Assembly: GCA_014190355.1 (NCBI GenBank) | Contig: BJGH01000005.1 | Span: 46,298-110,297 of the forward strand | Source: Alphaproteobacteria bacterium | Lineage (GTDB): Bacteria; Pseudomonadota; Alphaproteobacteria; Rickettsiales; UBA1997 | DNA length: 64,000 bases | Direction of reading: 5' to 3' | Shown: piece after piece, positions 7,989-17,881 of the stretch | Layout of the letters: each line of letters opens with the position of its first letter | How positions within the stretch are numbered: position 1 is the first letter of the stretch | Translations under genes and position numbers: made by a program | Notes under the pieces: generated by a model | The model's database searches: none | What the model saw: the letters and a program-made list of their open reading frames with translations, nothing else | What the model was told of the DNA's origin: nothing

Positions 7989-10517
7989 ATGAAAAATCTA
8001 TTAATTGTTGAATCACCAGCCAAAGCAAAAACCATTGGTAAATATCTAGGTAAAGACTATCAGGTTGTTGCATCATTTGGGCATATTCGTGATTTGCCAA
8101 GTAAAGAAGGATCAGTTGAACCTGATAAAAATTTTACAATGCATTATCAGGTTTCCTTAAAATCCACTAAACATGTCAAAGATATTGTTGATAAGGCAAA
8201 AAATTGTCAAAAAATTATTCTTGCTCCTGACCCTGATCGTGAAGGTGAATCAATCGCTTGGCATATTTTAGAAGTTTTAAAAAGTAAAAAAGCTCTTAGT
8301 TCTGCAACAAAAGTTGAGAGAGTTGTTTTTCATGCTATTACCAAAAATTCAGTGCTTGAAGCAATTGCTAAACCTCGTAATATCGATATGGATTTGGTCA
8401 ATGCTCAGCAAGCTAGAAGAGCTTTAGATTATCTCGTTGGTTTTACTTTATCACCTGTTTTATGGCGAAAACTTCCTGGATCAAGATCAGCAGGAAGAGT
8501 TCAATCGGTAGCACTGAGATTAATATGTGATCGAGAAGATGAAATCGAAAGTTTTGTAAGTCAGGAATATTGGGATATTAAAATTGCTCTTGAAACTGAA
8601 AAAAAAGAAGAATTTATTGCAAATATTTTTGAAGTTAATGGAAAAAAACTAGAGAAGTTTTCAATTGTAAATCAAATTCAAGCTCAAGAGATAGCTAATC
8701 TCTTGCAAAGCAAGAAATATCAAGTGTTAAGCATTACCAAAAAACAAACTAAAAGAAGATCATATCCTCCTTTTACTACCTCTTCTATGCAACAAGAATC
8801 TGCCAGAAAGCTAGGCTTTTCGGCAAGTAAAACGATGATGATTGCTCAAAGGTTATATGAGGGAATAGAAATTGATGGAAGTTCACAAGGTTTAATAACT
8901 TATATGAGAACTGATTCAATTTCATGTTCTCCTGAGGCTATTAGTGCTGTTCGTGATAAAATTGCCAATCTATACGGTAAAGATTATGTTCCAGCTTCGC
9001 CAAATATTTTCAAAAGCAAAGTAAAAAATGCTCAAGAAGCACATGAAGCAATTCGTCCAGCTGATTTCAATATTAGCCCTGATAAGGTCAGAAATTATTT
9101 GGATAAAGACCAATTTGCTTTATATGATTTAATTTGGAAGAGAATGCTTGCTTCGCAAATGGCTGATGTGTTATTTGATCAAGTAATTGCTGAAATAGCT
9201 TCAATCCCTTCATATGCTAAAGCTAAAGCGATTGGTTCAGTTATTAAATTTGATGGATTTTATAAAGTTTATCGTGAAGATCGTGATGATCATGTTAAGT
9301 CAAATGACGACGAAGATGTTGATGAAGAAAAGCAAGATTTACCAGTCTTAAGTGAAAAAGAAAATCTTAATTTGTTAAAAGTTAATCCAGCTCAACACTT
9401 TACCGAACCTCCACCTCGCTACTCAGAAGCTAGTCTTGTGAAAAAACTTGAAGAATTGGGAATTGGAAGACCATCTACCTATGCTTCAATTATTTCGGTT
9501 CTTCAAGATCGTGGATATGTAGTAATTGACAAACGAAGATTTTTTCCAGAAGAGCGCGGAAGAATTGTTACTACTTTTTTAAAAGAGTTTTTTAGAAAAT
9601 ATGTTGAATATGATTACACTGCAAATCTTGAAGATCAGTTAGATATCATCTCAAACGGTGAAATGGAATGGAAAAATTTTCTTAAAAAATTTTGGAATGA
9701 TTTTAGTTTAGATACCTCAACAATTATGGATAAACCATTTGCTGAAGTTTTGGAAGTTTTAAATCAAAAATTTGGTGAACATATTTTTGGCAGAGACGAG
9801 CAGGGTAATCTTAAAAATACTTGCCCAACTTGTTCAACTGGTAAACTTGGACTTCGTATCGGAAAATTTGGCTCATTTATTGGGTGTTCAAATTATCCAG
9901 ATTGTAAACATACTATGCAAATTTTTGGCGAAGAAGGTCATAATGAAGATGGAGAAATTAAACCTCATTTTGAAGCACGAAGCTTAGGTAAGGACTTAAA
10001 AACTGGCTATGAAATTGTTATTAAAGTTGGTCCATATGGTCCATATATTGAGCTGCAGGGTAGCGAAGTTGAAGATAAAGTGGAAGATAATTCTCAGTCT
10101 GATAAATCTGCAGAAAAAAACTCTAAAGGTAAGGCAAAGAAAACTTCCAAGAATTCTAAAAAATCAACTCAAAAAAAACCCAAAAGAATTTCAATTCCTA
10201 AAAATATTGATCCTGCTACGATTGATCTAGCGCAAGCTCAATCATTATTGACCTTACCTCGTGATCTTGGAATTCATCCAGAAACCGGACAAAAAATTAT
10301 TGCCAATATTGGACCATTTGGACCGTATCTTTTACATGATAAAAAATTTGTTTCAGTCAAAGAAGATAATATTTTAGAAATCGGTTTGAATAGAGCAGTT
10401 GACTTAATATTTACTGCTTTACAAAAAAAAGAGCAAAAAAACAATCAACAGAGCAATCAAAGTGGCTCAGCAAAAAAATACAGCTTTAAAGGAAAAACTA
10501 GTAAAGCAAAAAAATAA
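7989..10517 (+). CDS. topA: DNA topoisomerase I
   Basis: An 842-aa type IA topoisomerase that relaxes negative supercoils. The TOPRIM domain shows Glu8 in LLIVESPAKA and the acidic triad DPDRE at 81-85. The active-site tyrosine is Tyr305 in GLITYMRTDS. The catalytic core is followed by one tetracysteine zinc finger (NTCPTC...GCSNYPDC, about residues 610-640) and then two FGPY-type C-terminal repeats (VGPYGPYIEL and IGPFGPYLLH) separated by a lysine-rich linker. This single zinc finger plus alphaproteobacterial-type C-terminal tail is normal for the class. A basic K/S-rich stretch ends the protein. Confidence 0.97.
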   Translation: MKNLLIVESPAKAKTIGKYLGKDYQVVASFGHIRDLPSKEGSVEPDKNFTMHYQVSLKSTKHVKDIVDKAKNCQKIILAPDPDREGESIAWHILEVLKSKKALSSATKVERVVFHAITKNSVLEAIAKPRNIDMDLVNAQQARRALDYLVGFTLSPVLWRKLPGSRSAGRVQSVALRLICDREDEIESFVSQEYWDIKIALETEKKEEFIANIFEVNGKKLEKFSIVNQIQAQEIANLLQSKKYQVLSITKKQTKRRSYPPFTTSSMQQESARKLGFSASKTMMIAQRLYEGIEIDGSSQGLITYMRTDSISCSPEAISAVRDKIANLYGKDYVPASPNIFKSKVKNAQEAHEAIRPADFNISPDKVRNYLDKDQFALYDLIWKRMLASQMADVLFDQVIAEIASIPSYAKAKAIGSVIKFDGFYKVYREDRDDHVKSNDDEDVDEEKQDLPVLSEKENLNLLKVNPAQHFTEPPPRYSEASLVKKLEELGIGRPSTYASIISVLQDRGYVVIDKRRFFPEERGRIVTTFLKEFFRKYVEYDYTANLEDQLDIISNGEMEWKNFLKKFWNDFSLDTSTIMDKPFAEVLEVLNQKFGEHIFGRDEQGNLKNTCPTCSTGKLGLRIGKFGSFIGCSNYPDCKHTMQIFGEEGHNEDGEIKPHFEARSLGKDLKTGYEIVIKVGPYGPYIELQGSEVEDKVEDNSQSDKSAEKNSKGKAKKTSKNSKKSTQKKPKRISIPKNIDPATIDLAQAQSLLTLPRDLGIHPETGQKIIANIGPFGPYLLHDKKFVSVKEDNILEIGLNRAVDLIFTALQKKEQKNNQQSNQSGSAKKYSFKGKTSKAKK

Positions 10518-10596
10518 TAAATATATTTATTTAATAAGCTGTTGGTTTTCAATCGCTAAAGTGAAGCTTTTTAAAATAGAAATTTGTTAGATTTAT

Positions 10597-12531
10597 ATGC
10601 AAAGTAATAATATTAAATCGGTTGAAAAATTCGATGAATCTAATAGCGAAGGTTATGAAGATTTATTGGATATCTTAACAGTTAGTAATGAGCAAATTTT
10701 TTTTGACAGTGCAAATAATAACAATATTGCTTCAATTAAAATTGATTCTTCATTTCGTGATCTTAATCAAGAAATAAAAAAAATTTGTGATCTTCATAAT
10801 CTTCCAGCAATAGCCTGTAGAGCCAAAAATAATAATCCCAACTATCTTTCGATAATTCATAGTAATAAAAATTTTCGTGATATTTTTCATGTTGAGCAAG
10901 CAGATTTAATAAATAAAAGTTATGATTTTTTGTTTGAAGATTTGGATCTAGATTATTCTTCAGCGGATCAAGTTGAATATACCCAATTGATTAAAATGGT
11001 TAAAAATTTTAAAGAGCATGATGCAATAATCACCTTATATGATTTTAATAATCCTCGACAAAAAGTTCGTTTTAAAATTGCTTTCTTGCCTCAATTTATT
11101 GGCGAAACTAAAGAAAATTATGCAGTATTTATTTTTGAAAAAATTGATTTTAATCACCACTTATTTATTGATAATTCTTTAAAAAATAAATCAGTAACCC
11201 TCCTACATAATCTTGAAAGAAGTCTCAGAAATGAAAGACTACTTCGTGAAATATCAAGTTTAATTATTTCTGATCTTTCAATTGATAAAATAGCCAGCTC
11301 AATTGCTAAAAATTTATGTAATCATTTAAAAATTGAGAGATGTATAATTCATGATTTTCAGGAAACTAGGATTAATTTTATTGTTGAATATGCTAATAAT
11401 TTTTCAAAGGAAATAATTAAGAACAAAGATAATAATTGCAAATCACAAGAAATAATTGAATTCATTACTTTTCAAAATAATTTTAATCAACGATACGCCG
11501 ATAAAGATAAAAAAAATGCCATAACTATAATTGATGATGCTCAGGTTGATCAAAATTGTCAGTCTATGTACCAATTTTTTAGTAAATATTCAATTACTAA
11601 TCAAGTTTGCTTAACAATGATTGTTGAAGAAAAAATTATTGGTAATATTATTCTTCAACAAAGCGATAAGAGAACTTGGCTTGAAGATGAAATTGAAATG
11701 CTAGAAACTATTGCTAATCAATTAACTACAGGAATTGCAAGATTCTATTCTTTAAAAAAAGCAAATACTACTAATCAAGCTTTATTAGAAAAATCTAGAC
11801 AACTTCAAGAGTCTCTTCATAAAGAACAAGAAATGCGGAAAATGCAAAATGAGTTTATTGCTCTCGTTTCCCATGAATTTAAAACGCCTTTACAAATTAT
11901 TGACTCAACACGTGAAAATATTGTTCGTAAAATTAAAAATCTAAATATAAATGATGAATCAGTTGATAAGGGTTTTGAGCGAATTAAACTTGGTGTTCAA
12001 AGAATGAATGGTTTAATTAATAGCACCTTAAATCTTGCAAAGCTTGAAAGTCAGGAGGGAATACTTAAAGTTAATATTCAAAAAATAAACTTCAAAAAAA
12101 CACTTGAAGAAAATATTGAAAAATGTAGAAATGTAGCTAATTCAAGAAAAATTTTAATAAACTTAAATTTTGATGGGCATGCTGATGAAATGCAAAGTGA
12201 TCCATTATTAATTGATCATATTCTTAATAATGTAATTTCAAATGCTGTTAAATTTTCATTAGATAACTCGGTAGTTGATATTTTTGTTAAAGTTAATCAA
12301 CAAAATCTGGAAATTAAAGTCCGAGATCATGGTATCGGGATTGCAAAATCTGATATAGAAAATATTGGTCAAAAATTTTTTAGAGCAAGTAACTCAATTT
12401 CAGTTGCTGGAACCGGAATTGGAATATACTTAGCTAAAAACTTTATTAATTTATTAAATGGAAGTTTTTCTATTCAAAGCAAAGAAAATGTTGGAACCGA
12501 AGTTTCAATTATTTTACCAATGAATTTTTAA
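10597..12531 (+). CDS. Orphan soluble sensor histidine kinase (PAS-GAF-HisKA-HATPase)
   Basis: A 644-aa protein with no signal peptide or membrane segment. A PAS-like domain occupies about residues 60-180 (HSNKNFRDIFHVEQADLINK), a GAF-like domain about 205-385, then a coiled-coil linker and the HisKA domain with LVSHEFKTPLQ, placing the phosphoacceptor at His426. The ATPase domain has an N box (NNVISNAVKFSL), a G1 box (DHGIGIA) and a G2 box (GTGIGIYLAKNF). All catalytic motifs are present, so it should be an active cytoplasmic kinase sensing an internal ligand or redox cue. There is no response regulator next to it; the nearest is the NtrX-like gene at 35.7 kb, and no evidence links the two. 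Confidence 0.9.
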   Translation: MQSNNIKSVEKFDESNSEGYEDLLDILTVSNEQIFFDSANNNNIASIKIDSSFRDLNQEIKKICDLHNLPAIACRAKNNNPNYLSIIHSNKNFRDIFHVEQADLINKSYDFLFEDLDLDYSSADQVEYTQLIKMVKNFKEHDAIITLYDFNNPRQKVRFKIAFLPQFIGETKENYAVFIFEKIDFNHHLFIDNSLKNKSVTLLHNLERSLRNERLLREISSLIISDLSIDKIASSIAKNLCNHLKIERCIIHDFQETRINFIVEYANNFSKEIIKNKDNNCKSQEIIEFITFQNNFNQRYADKDKKNAITIIDDAQVDQNCQSMYQFFSKYSITNQVCLTMIVEEKIIGNIILQQSDKRTWLEDEIEMLETIANQLTTGIARFYSLKKANTTNQALLEKSRQLQESLHKEQEMRKMQNEFIALVSHEFKTPLQIIDSTRENIVRKIKNLNINDESVDKGFERIKLGVQRMNGLINSTLNLAKLESQEGILKVNIQKINFKKTLEENIEKCRNVANSRKILINLNFDGHADEMQSDPLLIDHILNNVISNAVKFSLDNSVVDIFVKVNQQNLEIKVRDHGIGIAKSDIENIGQKFFRASNSISVAGTGIGIYLAKNFINLLNGSFSIQSKENVGTEVSIILPMNF

Positions 12532-12689
12532 GAATATTAATTTTTTAAGTATTAAAGATTAAAAAAGTCATTTTTTTTAAAAAAGACAGAATATAATCAA
12601 GTAATAAAAATTTAATCCAATCTAAAATGATTTTCTTAAAAATTTTATAATAAAAAACTCTTTTTAATAATTCTTTAATTTTATAACTT

Positions 12690-13817
12690 ATGTTTAAAAA
12701 CAATAATAAATATTTTTATAGTTTATTGTTAATTATAACAATTTTTTCAACTAACTTATACGCTAAAGAAAAATACCCATATTTACAGGGAAAAATTCTT
12801 TATCAGTTTGAGTTTGATCGTGTGTTATCAACCAAGAAAAGAGGGGTATCGCCAAATAATTCATTTGTTTATATTGAGCCTGATATTTCTTTGAATATCA
12901 ATCAAAACTGGGCTGTTAAAACTCAATGGCGATTGCAACCTAATGATGTTTTAACAACTCGAGATCGGACTAATCCAGAAAGATATCGAACTTTTCTTAG
13001 CAATGATCGAGGCATGAATTTTGATGAAATGGGTTTGTTGATTGAAGAACTAAAAATCCATTTTCAAAATGATGATATTAAATTGTTTGCTGGAAAATTT
13101 GATCCAACATTTGGAACGGCTCATCGCAAAGCCAAAAGAATAGGGGTTTTTACTAGCCAATTTACCGAGGACTACAATCTTCGTGAGAAAATTGGTGGAG
13201 GAGCAATTGCCTTGCTTGAAAATAGTCAAATTCAGTTTAATACTTTTTTTAATGATAATACTAGTTTAAGTAGAAGTGCTATTAATGATCGATCAAAAGC
13301 ACGAAGAAATGATGAATTGGCTGGCAATACCGGAACTATTTCATCTTACAGCTTAGCTATGGAAGGTGCAGATTTGTTTGGGGTAAAAAATTTATTTTAT
13401 AATTTTGGTTTTCGTAGTCTTGGAGTTGATAAAAATCAAAATCGTAAGCGAGAAAATGGTTATGTAGTTGGAGCAGAATATTTACATAAAATTGGTAAAG
13501 AAAGCTCAATAATTCCATTTGCAGAATTTGTTAGTTTAAGCAATATGTCAGGAATTAAGGGACGAAAATCCCAATATTCAACACTAGCAATGATTGGTAA
13601 CTATCGAAATTGGAATAGTAGCTTGTCTTTTGTTTCTCGAAGTATTGACAAGAATAGTTCTTTTGATCGCTATACCTTTGATCGACAACTGCAACTTTCG
13701 GTTGGCTATAAGTTTACCAATAATATTACCGTTGATGTCTCAAGAGCAGAGATTCGTGAACAGGCTAAAAAAGGTTCATTATTGGGTTTAATGGTGAGTT
13801 ATCTTTATAAGTTTTAA
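12690..13817 (+). CDS. Outer-membrane porin-like beta-barrel protein
   Basis: A 375-aa protein with a signal peptide (YSLLLIITIFSTNLYA, cleavage near residue 25) and a body of alternating strands rich in aromatic and charged residues, ending in SYLYKF with the terminal phenylalanine recognised by the BAM machinery. The segment LKIHFQNDDIKLFAGKFDPTFGTA resembles phosphate-selective or general porins of the OprO/OprP type, where a strand is followed by GKF-PxF. Substrate cannot be told. It is a single-gene unit that converges on ileS, with a hairpin terminator between them. Confidence 0.75.
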   Translation: MFKNNNKYFYSLLLIITIFSTNLYAKEKYPYLQGKILYQFEFDRVLSTKKRGVSPNNSFVYIEPDISLNINQNWAVKTQWRLQPNDVLTTRDRTNPERYRTFLSNDRGMNFDEMGLLIEELKIHFQNDDIKLFAGKFDPTFGTAHRKAKRIGVFTSQFTEDYNLREKIGGGAIALLENSQIQFNTFFNDNTSLSRSAINDRSKARRNDELAGNTGTISSYSLAMEGADLFGVKNLFYNFGFRSLGVDKNQNRKRENGYVVGAEYLHKIGKESSIIPFAEFVSLSNMSGIKGRKSQYSTLAMIGNYRNWNSSLSFVSRSIDKNSSFDRYTFDRQLQLSVGYKFTNNITVDVSRAEIREQAKKGSLLGLMVSYLYKF

Positions 13818-13825
13818 TGTCTTAG

Positions 13826-13859
13826 GTAATCTTTCTAGATAATCAACTAGAAAAATTAC
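13826..13859. terminator. Bidirectional hairpin terminator between the porin gene and ileS
   Basis: GTAATCTTTCTAG at 13826-13838 pairs with CTAGAAAAATTAC at 13847-13859, a 13-bp stem with a single mismatch and an 8-base loop. It fills the 50-bp gap between two convergent stop codons, the place where a shared terminator is expected. The strands carry A/T runs on both sides rather than a long pure T tract. Confidence 0.6.
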
Positions 13860-13867
13860 GATTAATC

Positions 13868-16447
13868 TTAATCAATTTTTTTCGCTTGTAAATTTTTCCA
13901 TACAAATTCGCAAGTAAATGGCAATAAAGGTGCACAAGCTTCACACATCGTCAATAGCGCAGTATATAAAACATCATAAGCGTCTTGTTTATCTTGATCA
14001 ATTTCACTTTTCCAAAATCTATTGCGGTTTCTTCTAATATACCAATTATTTAGTATTTCAAAAAATCTATTATATTCATCGCAAGCTAAGATGGTATCAT
14101 ATTTATCTAGAGCATTTTTAATATTATTAATAGTAGATTTCAATTTAGCCAAAATATAACTATCAAGATTATTATTAAAATTTTTACGTAATTCTATTCG
14201 TTCTGCTTTTAAACAATCGGCATTGGCGTATAAGCAAAAGAAATTAAAAGAATTAATCAATGGTTTAATTGATAATCGCAAACAATCTTGAATAGCCTTT
14301 CCTTGTTGATCAATTTTTAATTCCAATCCGCGCATTACAGGTTGTGAAATCATATAAAACCTCATAGCGTCACTGCCAATAGTTTTAAAAACTTCAAGAG
14401 GATCGGGATAATTTTTTAATCTTTTTGAAAGTTTTTGAGCGTTTTCATCAAGGATTGTTCCATGGCAAATAACATTTTTAAAAGGAGCTTGGTCAAATAA
14501 AGCGGTTGATAATACCATTAAAGTATAAAACCAACCTCGGGTTTGTGCTTGATATTCAGTAATAAAATCGGCAGGAAAATTCGCTTCAAACCATTGTTTG
14601 TTTTCAAAAGGATAATGGACTTGAGCATAAGGCATTGATCCACTCTCAAACCAACAATCTAAAACATCTGAAACCCTACGAAATTCTTCGCCATTTTCTT
14701 CAAAAACTATCTCGTCAATAAAAGGACGATGTAGGTTGGTAATTTTTTTCCCTGAAATTTTTTCAATTTCGGCAATTGAACCAAAAACTTTAATTTTACC
14801 GGATTTACTTTTCCACACCGGTACTGGACATCCCCAAAAACGATTACGAGTAATTGACCAATCTCTTGCACCTTCCAGCCATTTGCCAAATTGGCCATCT
14901 TTAACATGACTTGGAATCCAATTAATTTGTTGATTTAATTCAACCATGCGATCCTTAAAAGCGCTAACCTTAACATACCAAGAACTCACAGCTTTGTAAA
15001 TCAACGGTGTATCGGTTCGCCAACAATGCGGATAATTGTGAAGAATTTGCTCTGGATTGCCAAAAATAATATGCTGTTCTTTAAGATATTTGATAATGTC
15101 ATCGTTAGTTTCAAGAACTTGCTTGTTATGCAAATCTGGTAAATTTTTTTGTGGATAATCTTTTTTGAAAATTTCAAATAAAGTTTTGTTGATTATTAAG
15201 TTATTAAATTTTCCTCCTTCATCAACAGGACAAAGAGTTGGAATGTTATTGGCTTTACATAAAATTTGATCATCTTCGCCAAAACCAGAAGCTAAATGAA
15301 CAATTCCTGTTCCTTCTTCAGTTGCTACAAATTCACCGTGTAAAACCGTAAAAACTTTATTAGCAGGATTTAAGTTTTCCTTAAAATTATCATTTTTTAA
15401 AAACTCAAAATAAGGAAAAATTGGTTGATAGTTTAAGCCAATTAGGTCTTTACCGGTGATACTGGTTATAACTTGATGATCTGCTAATTCTTTAGCAAAT
15501 TTTTCGACTAAATTTTTTGCTAAAATTAAAATTTCATTTTCCTTTTTAATAACCGCATATTCGATATTTTCTCCAACTGCTAAAGCTAAATTTGAAGGTA
15601 GTGTCCATGGAGTAGTTGTCCAGGCAATAAGTGCAATTTTACAAGATGGTGAAAATTTCTCTAGGAATTGAGGAAATTTTTCGAGATAAAATTTAACTTT
15701 AACAGTTTTGCTGGGTTTTTGTCGATAGGCATTGTCCATTCGCGTTTCAAAATTTGATAACGGAGTTTGACAAGCCCAAGAATAAGGAACTACGCGCAGA
15801 TCTTCATAAAGTAAACCTTTGTCATAAAGCTCTTTAAATGCCCAGATTACTGATTCCATATAGCTTAAGTCCATAGTTTTATAGCTATTTTTAAAATCTA
15901 CAAATCGACCTTGACGAGTTACATAATATTCCCATTCATTAGCATATTTCATTACTGATTTTTGACAAGCTTCATTAAATTTTTCAATGCCAAATTCTTG
16001 GATAGCAATTTGTCCAGAGATGTTTTTGTTATGAAGTTTAGATAATTCTTTTTCGGTTTCCATCTCAACTGGTAAGCCGTGAGTATCCCAGCCGAATCTG
16101 CGTTCAACTTTTTTGCCAGTCATGGTTTGATAACGTGCAAAAATGTCTTTTATAAAACCAGTTAAAAGGTGACCATAATGAGGTAACCCATTGGCAAAAG
16201 GTGGACCGTCATAAAAAACAAATTCGCTTGAATGGTCATCACGATGTCGACAATTTTTGTGATCTTTTAAGGCACAATTATCAACAATTGGCGAGGTATT
16301 GTCATCATCAATATCATTCGAAATACTGCGAATGACGAGAGTTTTTTCAAAAACATTTTGTTCTTGCCAAAATTGCAAAATCTGCTCTTCCATTTTTGCA
16401 AAATCAAAGTTTGGATTAGTTGAGGGGTAGTAAGTTTTTTTATTCAT
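13868..16447 (-). CDS. ileS: Isoleucyl-tRNA synthetase, type 2, C-terminally short
   Basis: An 859-aa class I synthetase charging tRNA-Ile. The HIGH motif is HYGH (90-93, in GLPHYGHLLTGF), followed by the type 2 marker RRFGWDTHGLPVE. The editing domain contains AWTTTPWTLPSNLALAVG, and the KMSKS motif is KLSKR at 672-676. Type 2 enzymes such as those of Rickettsia are about 1,050-1,090 aa, with roughly 400 residues after KMSKS; here only 183 follow, ending just after CEACAPLLPFTCEFVWKNL. Most of the anticodon-binding tail is therefore absent, and no remnant of it lies downstream. Residues about 37-74 are an insert not expected in the family, encoded by a palindrome-bounded segment. The reading frame is otherwise intact. 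Confidence 0.93.
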   Translation of the reverse strand: MNKKTYYPSTNPNFDFAKMEEQILQFWQEQNVFEKTLVIRSISNDIDDDNTSPIVDNCALKDHKNCRHRDDHSSEFVFYDGPPFANGLPHYGHLLTGFIKDIFARYQTMTGKKVERRFGWDTHGLPVEMETEKELSKLHNKNISGQIAIQEFGIEKFNEACQKSVMKYANEWEYYVTRQGRFVDFKNSYKTMDLSYMESVIWAFKELYDKGLLYEDLRVVPYSWACQTPLSNFETRMDNAYRQKPSKTVKVKFYLEKFPQFLEKFSPSCKIALIAWTTTPWTLPSNLALAVGENIEYAVIKKENEILILAKNLVEKFAKELADHQVITSITGKDLIGLNYQPIFPYFEFLKNDNFKENLNPANKVFTVLHGEFVATEEGTGIVHLASGFGEDDQILCKANNIPTLCPVDEGGKFNNLIINKTLFEIFKKDYPQKNLPDLHNKQVLETNDDIIKYLKEQHIIFGNPEQILHNYPHCWRTDTPLIYKAVSSWYVKVSAFKDRMVELNQQINWIPSHVKDGQFGKWLEGARDWSITRNRFWGCPVPVWKSKSGKIKVFGSIAEIEKISGKKITNLHRPFIDEIVFEENGEEFRRVSDVLDCWFESGSMPYAQVHYPFENKQWFEANFPADFITEYQAQTRGWFYTLMVLSTALFDQAPFKNVICHGTILDENAQKLSKRLKNYPDPLEVFKTIGSDAMRFYMISQPVMRGLELKIDQQGKAIQDCLRLSIKPLINSFNFFCLYANADCLKAERIELRKNFNNNLDSYILAKLKSTINNIKNALDKYDTILACDEYNRFFEILNNWYIRRNRNRFWKSEIDQDKQDAYDVLYTALLTMCEACAPLLPFTCEFVWKNLQAKKID
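16222..16335 (-). repeat. Palindrome-bounded in-frame insert in ileS
   Basis: This 114-bp (38-codon) segment separates the N-terminal helix of IleRS from the catalytic FVFYDGPPFANG strand, where homologues have only a short linker. Its ends carry inverted ATTCGC (16222-16227) and GCGAAT (16328-16333), and one end forms a perfect 7-bp hairpin TCATTCG/CGAATGA (16314-16320 with 16329-16335). The encoded peptide is hydrophilic, rich in Asp, His and Asn, with two cysteines. In-frame palindromic inserts are known in Rickettsia (RPE elements); I did not see a second copy in the window, so membership of a repeat family is inference. Confidence 0.35.
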
Positions 16448-16590
16448 TGTAAAATTTTTCTTAAAATATAATTGTCAATTTTATTTTTTTTTCTAAAGTT
16501 AATCAAAAAAATTTTTAATATCTGAATAATTTTAAAGATTTAAATTTAAACTAAAACAAATTTATTAAACAGAAAAATTAAATTTATACA

Positions 16591-17877
16591 ATGACAAATA
16601 ATAAAAAAACATTAAAGATTGCCATAGCAGGACTTGGAACTGTTGGGAAAGGAGTATATGATATTTTGCATAAGGATCATAATATAATTGAAAAAAGAAC
16701 TAATGTTAGAATTGAAGTTGTCGGGGTTTCATCAAGAACTAAAAAAGATTTTGTTAATCAGAATATTAAATTTTATGACGATGTAATTGAGATGGCTAAT
16801 GATCCGCAAGTCGATGTTGTTGTTGAGTTAATAGGAGGAAAAACTATTGCAAAACAACTAATTTTTAAGGCTATTGCCAACGGTAAAAAGGTTGTTACTG
16901 CCAATAAAGCCCTGATTGCTGAAGATGGAGAAGAAATTGCTAATTTTGTAGATAAACATCAAGGGATTCTTCTTTATGAAGCTTCGGTAGCTGGAGCCAA
17001 TCCAATAATTAAAGCTTTTCGTGAGGGATTTTGTGCTAATGATATTAAAGAGGTTTATGGAATTTTAAATGGTACTTGTAACTTTATTCTAACTAAAATG
17101 CGTGACGAAGAAAAAAATTATCACGAAACCCTAAAACAAGCTCAAGAATTAGGTTACGCTGAAGCTGATCCTAGCTTTGATGTTGAGGGTATAGACACTG
17201 CTCATAAAATTGCTATTTTAAGCGCTTTAGCTAATTCTAGTTATCCAATTTTTGAGCCAAAGAATATAACTGGTATAAGTAAAATTTCAGCTGATGATAT
17301 TGCTATTGCAAATGAATTGGGATATAAAATAAAGTTATTAGCAATCTATAAAAATCTTGGCGATAAAATTCAACAATCAGTATATCCTGCCTTGTTAAAA
17401 AATAATGAAAAAATTGCCCAAGTCGATGGTTCCTACAATGCAATTCTCACTCTAGGTTCAAATTTTGAATGGAACATGATGATAGGGCGAGGGGCTGGAG
17501 GATTAACCACTGGATCAGCAGTTGTAGCAGATATTATTGATATTGCTTGTCAGCGCTTTAATAAATCAATTTTTAATGTAGATTTATCTAAATTATCTCA
17601 TGCTAAAACCATAGGATTAAATGAGCGTTATGGTAAATATTTTTTAAAATTTATAATTAATAATGAGCAGTCAAATCAAAAAAACTTGATAAAGGAAGTT
17701 TTTGGTGAGAAGATTAAAATTAAGCAAGTAACATATAAAAAAACTACTCAAGATCAAACATTGGTTGCTTTGATTACTGAGTCAATAATAGAATCTGATT
17801 TTGAAAAAGTTATTGCTGAAGTAAGCCAAAATTTAAAAGGCATTAATTTTATTAGAGTTGAAGAAACTAAATTTTAA
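16591..17877 (+). CDS. hom: Homoserine dehydrogenase
   Basis: A 428-aa NAD(P)-dependent oxidoreductase converting aspartate semialdehyde to homoserine, the branch to threonine and methionine. The Rossmann motif is IAGLGTVGKGVYDIL, the catalytic region contains YEASVAGANPIIKA and NGTCNFILTKM, and EADPSFDVEGIDTAHK is the substrate-binding segment. The last 80 or so residues have the position and length of an ACT regulatory domain, suggesting feedback control. It is divergent from ileS (143 bp apart) and lies 4 bp upstream of glyS. Confidence 0.95.
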   Translation: MTNNKKTLKIAIAGLGTVGKGVYDILHKDHNIIEKRTNVRIEVVGVSSRTKKDFVNQNIKFYDDVIEMANDPQVDVVVELIGGKTIAKQLIFKAIANGKKVVTANKALIAEDGEEIANFVDKHQGILLYEASVAGANPIIKAFREGFCANDIKEVYGILNGTCNFILTKMRDEEKNYHETLKQAQELGYAEADPSFDVEGIDTAHKIAILSALANSSYPIFEPKNITGISKISADDIAIANELGYKIKLLAIYKNLGDKIQQSVYPALLKNNEKIAQVDGSYNAILTLGSNFEWNMMIGRGAGGLTTGSAVVADIIDIACQRFNKSIFNVDLSKLSHAKTIGLNERYGKYFLKFIINNEQSNQKNLIKEVFGEKIKIKQVTYKKTTQDQTLVALITESIIESDFEKVIAEVSQNLKGINFIRVEETKF

Positions 17878-17881
17878 ATTT

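Noticed and set aside
12567-12587. Hairpin GTC-T-run/A-run-GAC after the histidine kinase gene as a terminator
   Set aside because: Pairing is almost wholly A-T with a bulge, and no T tract follows the stem.
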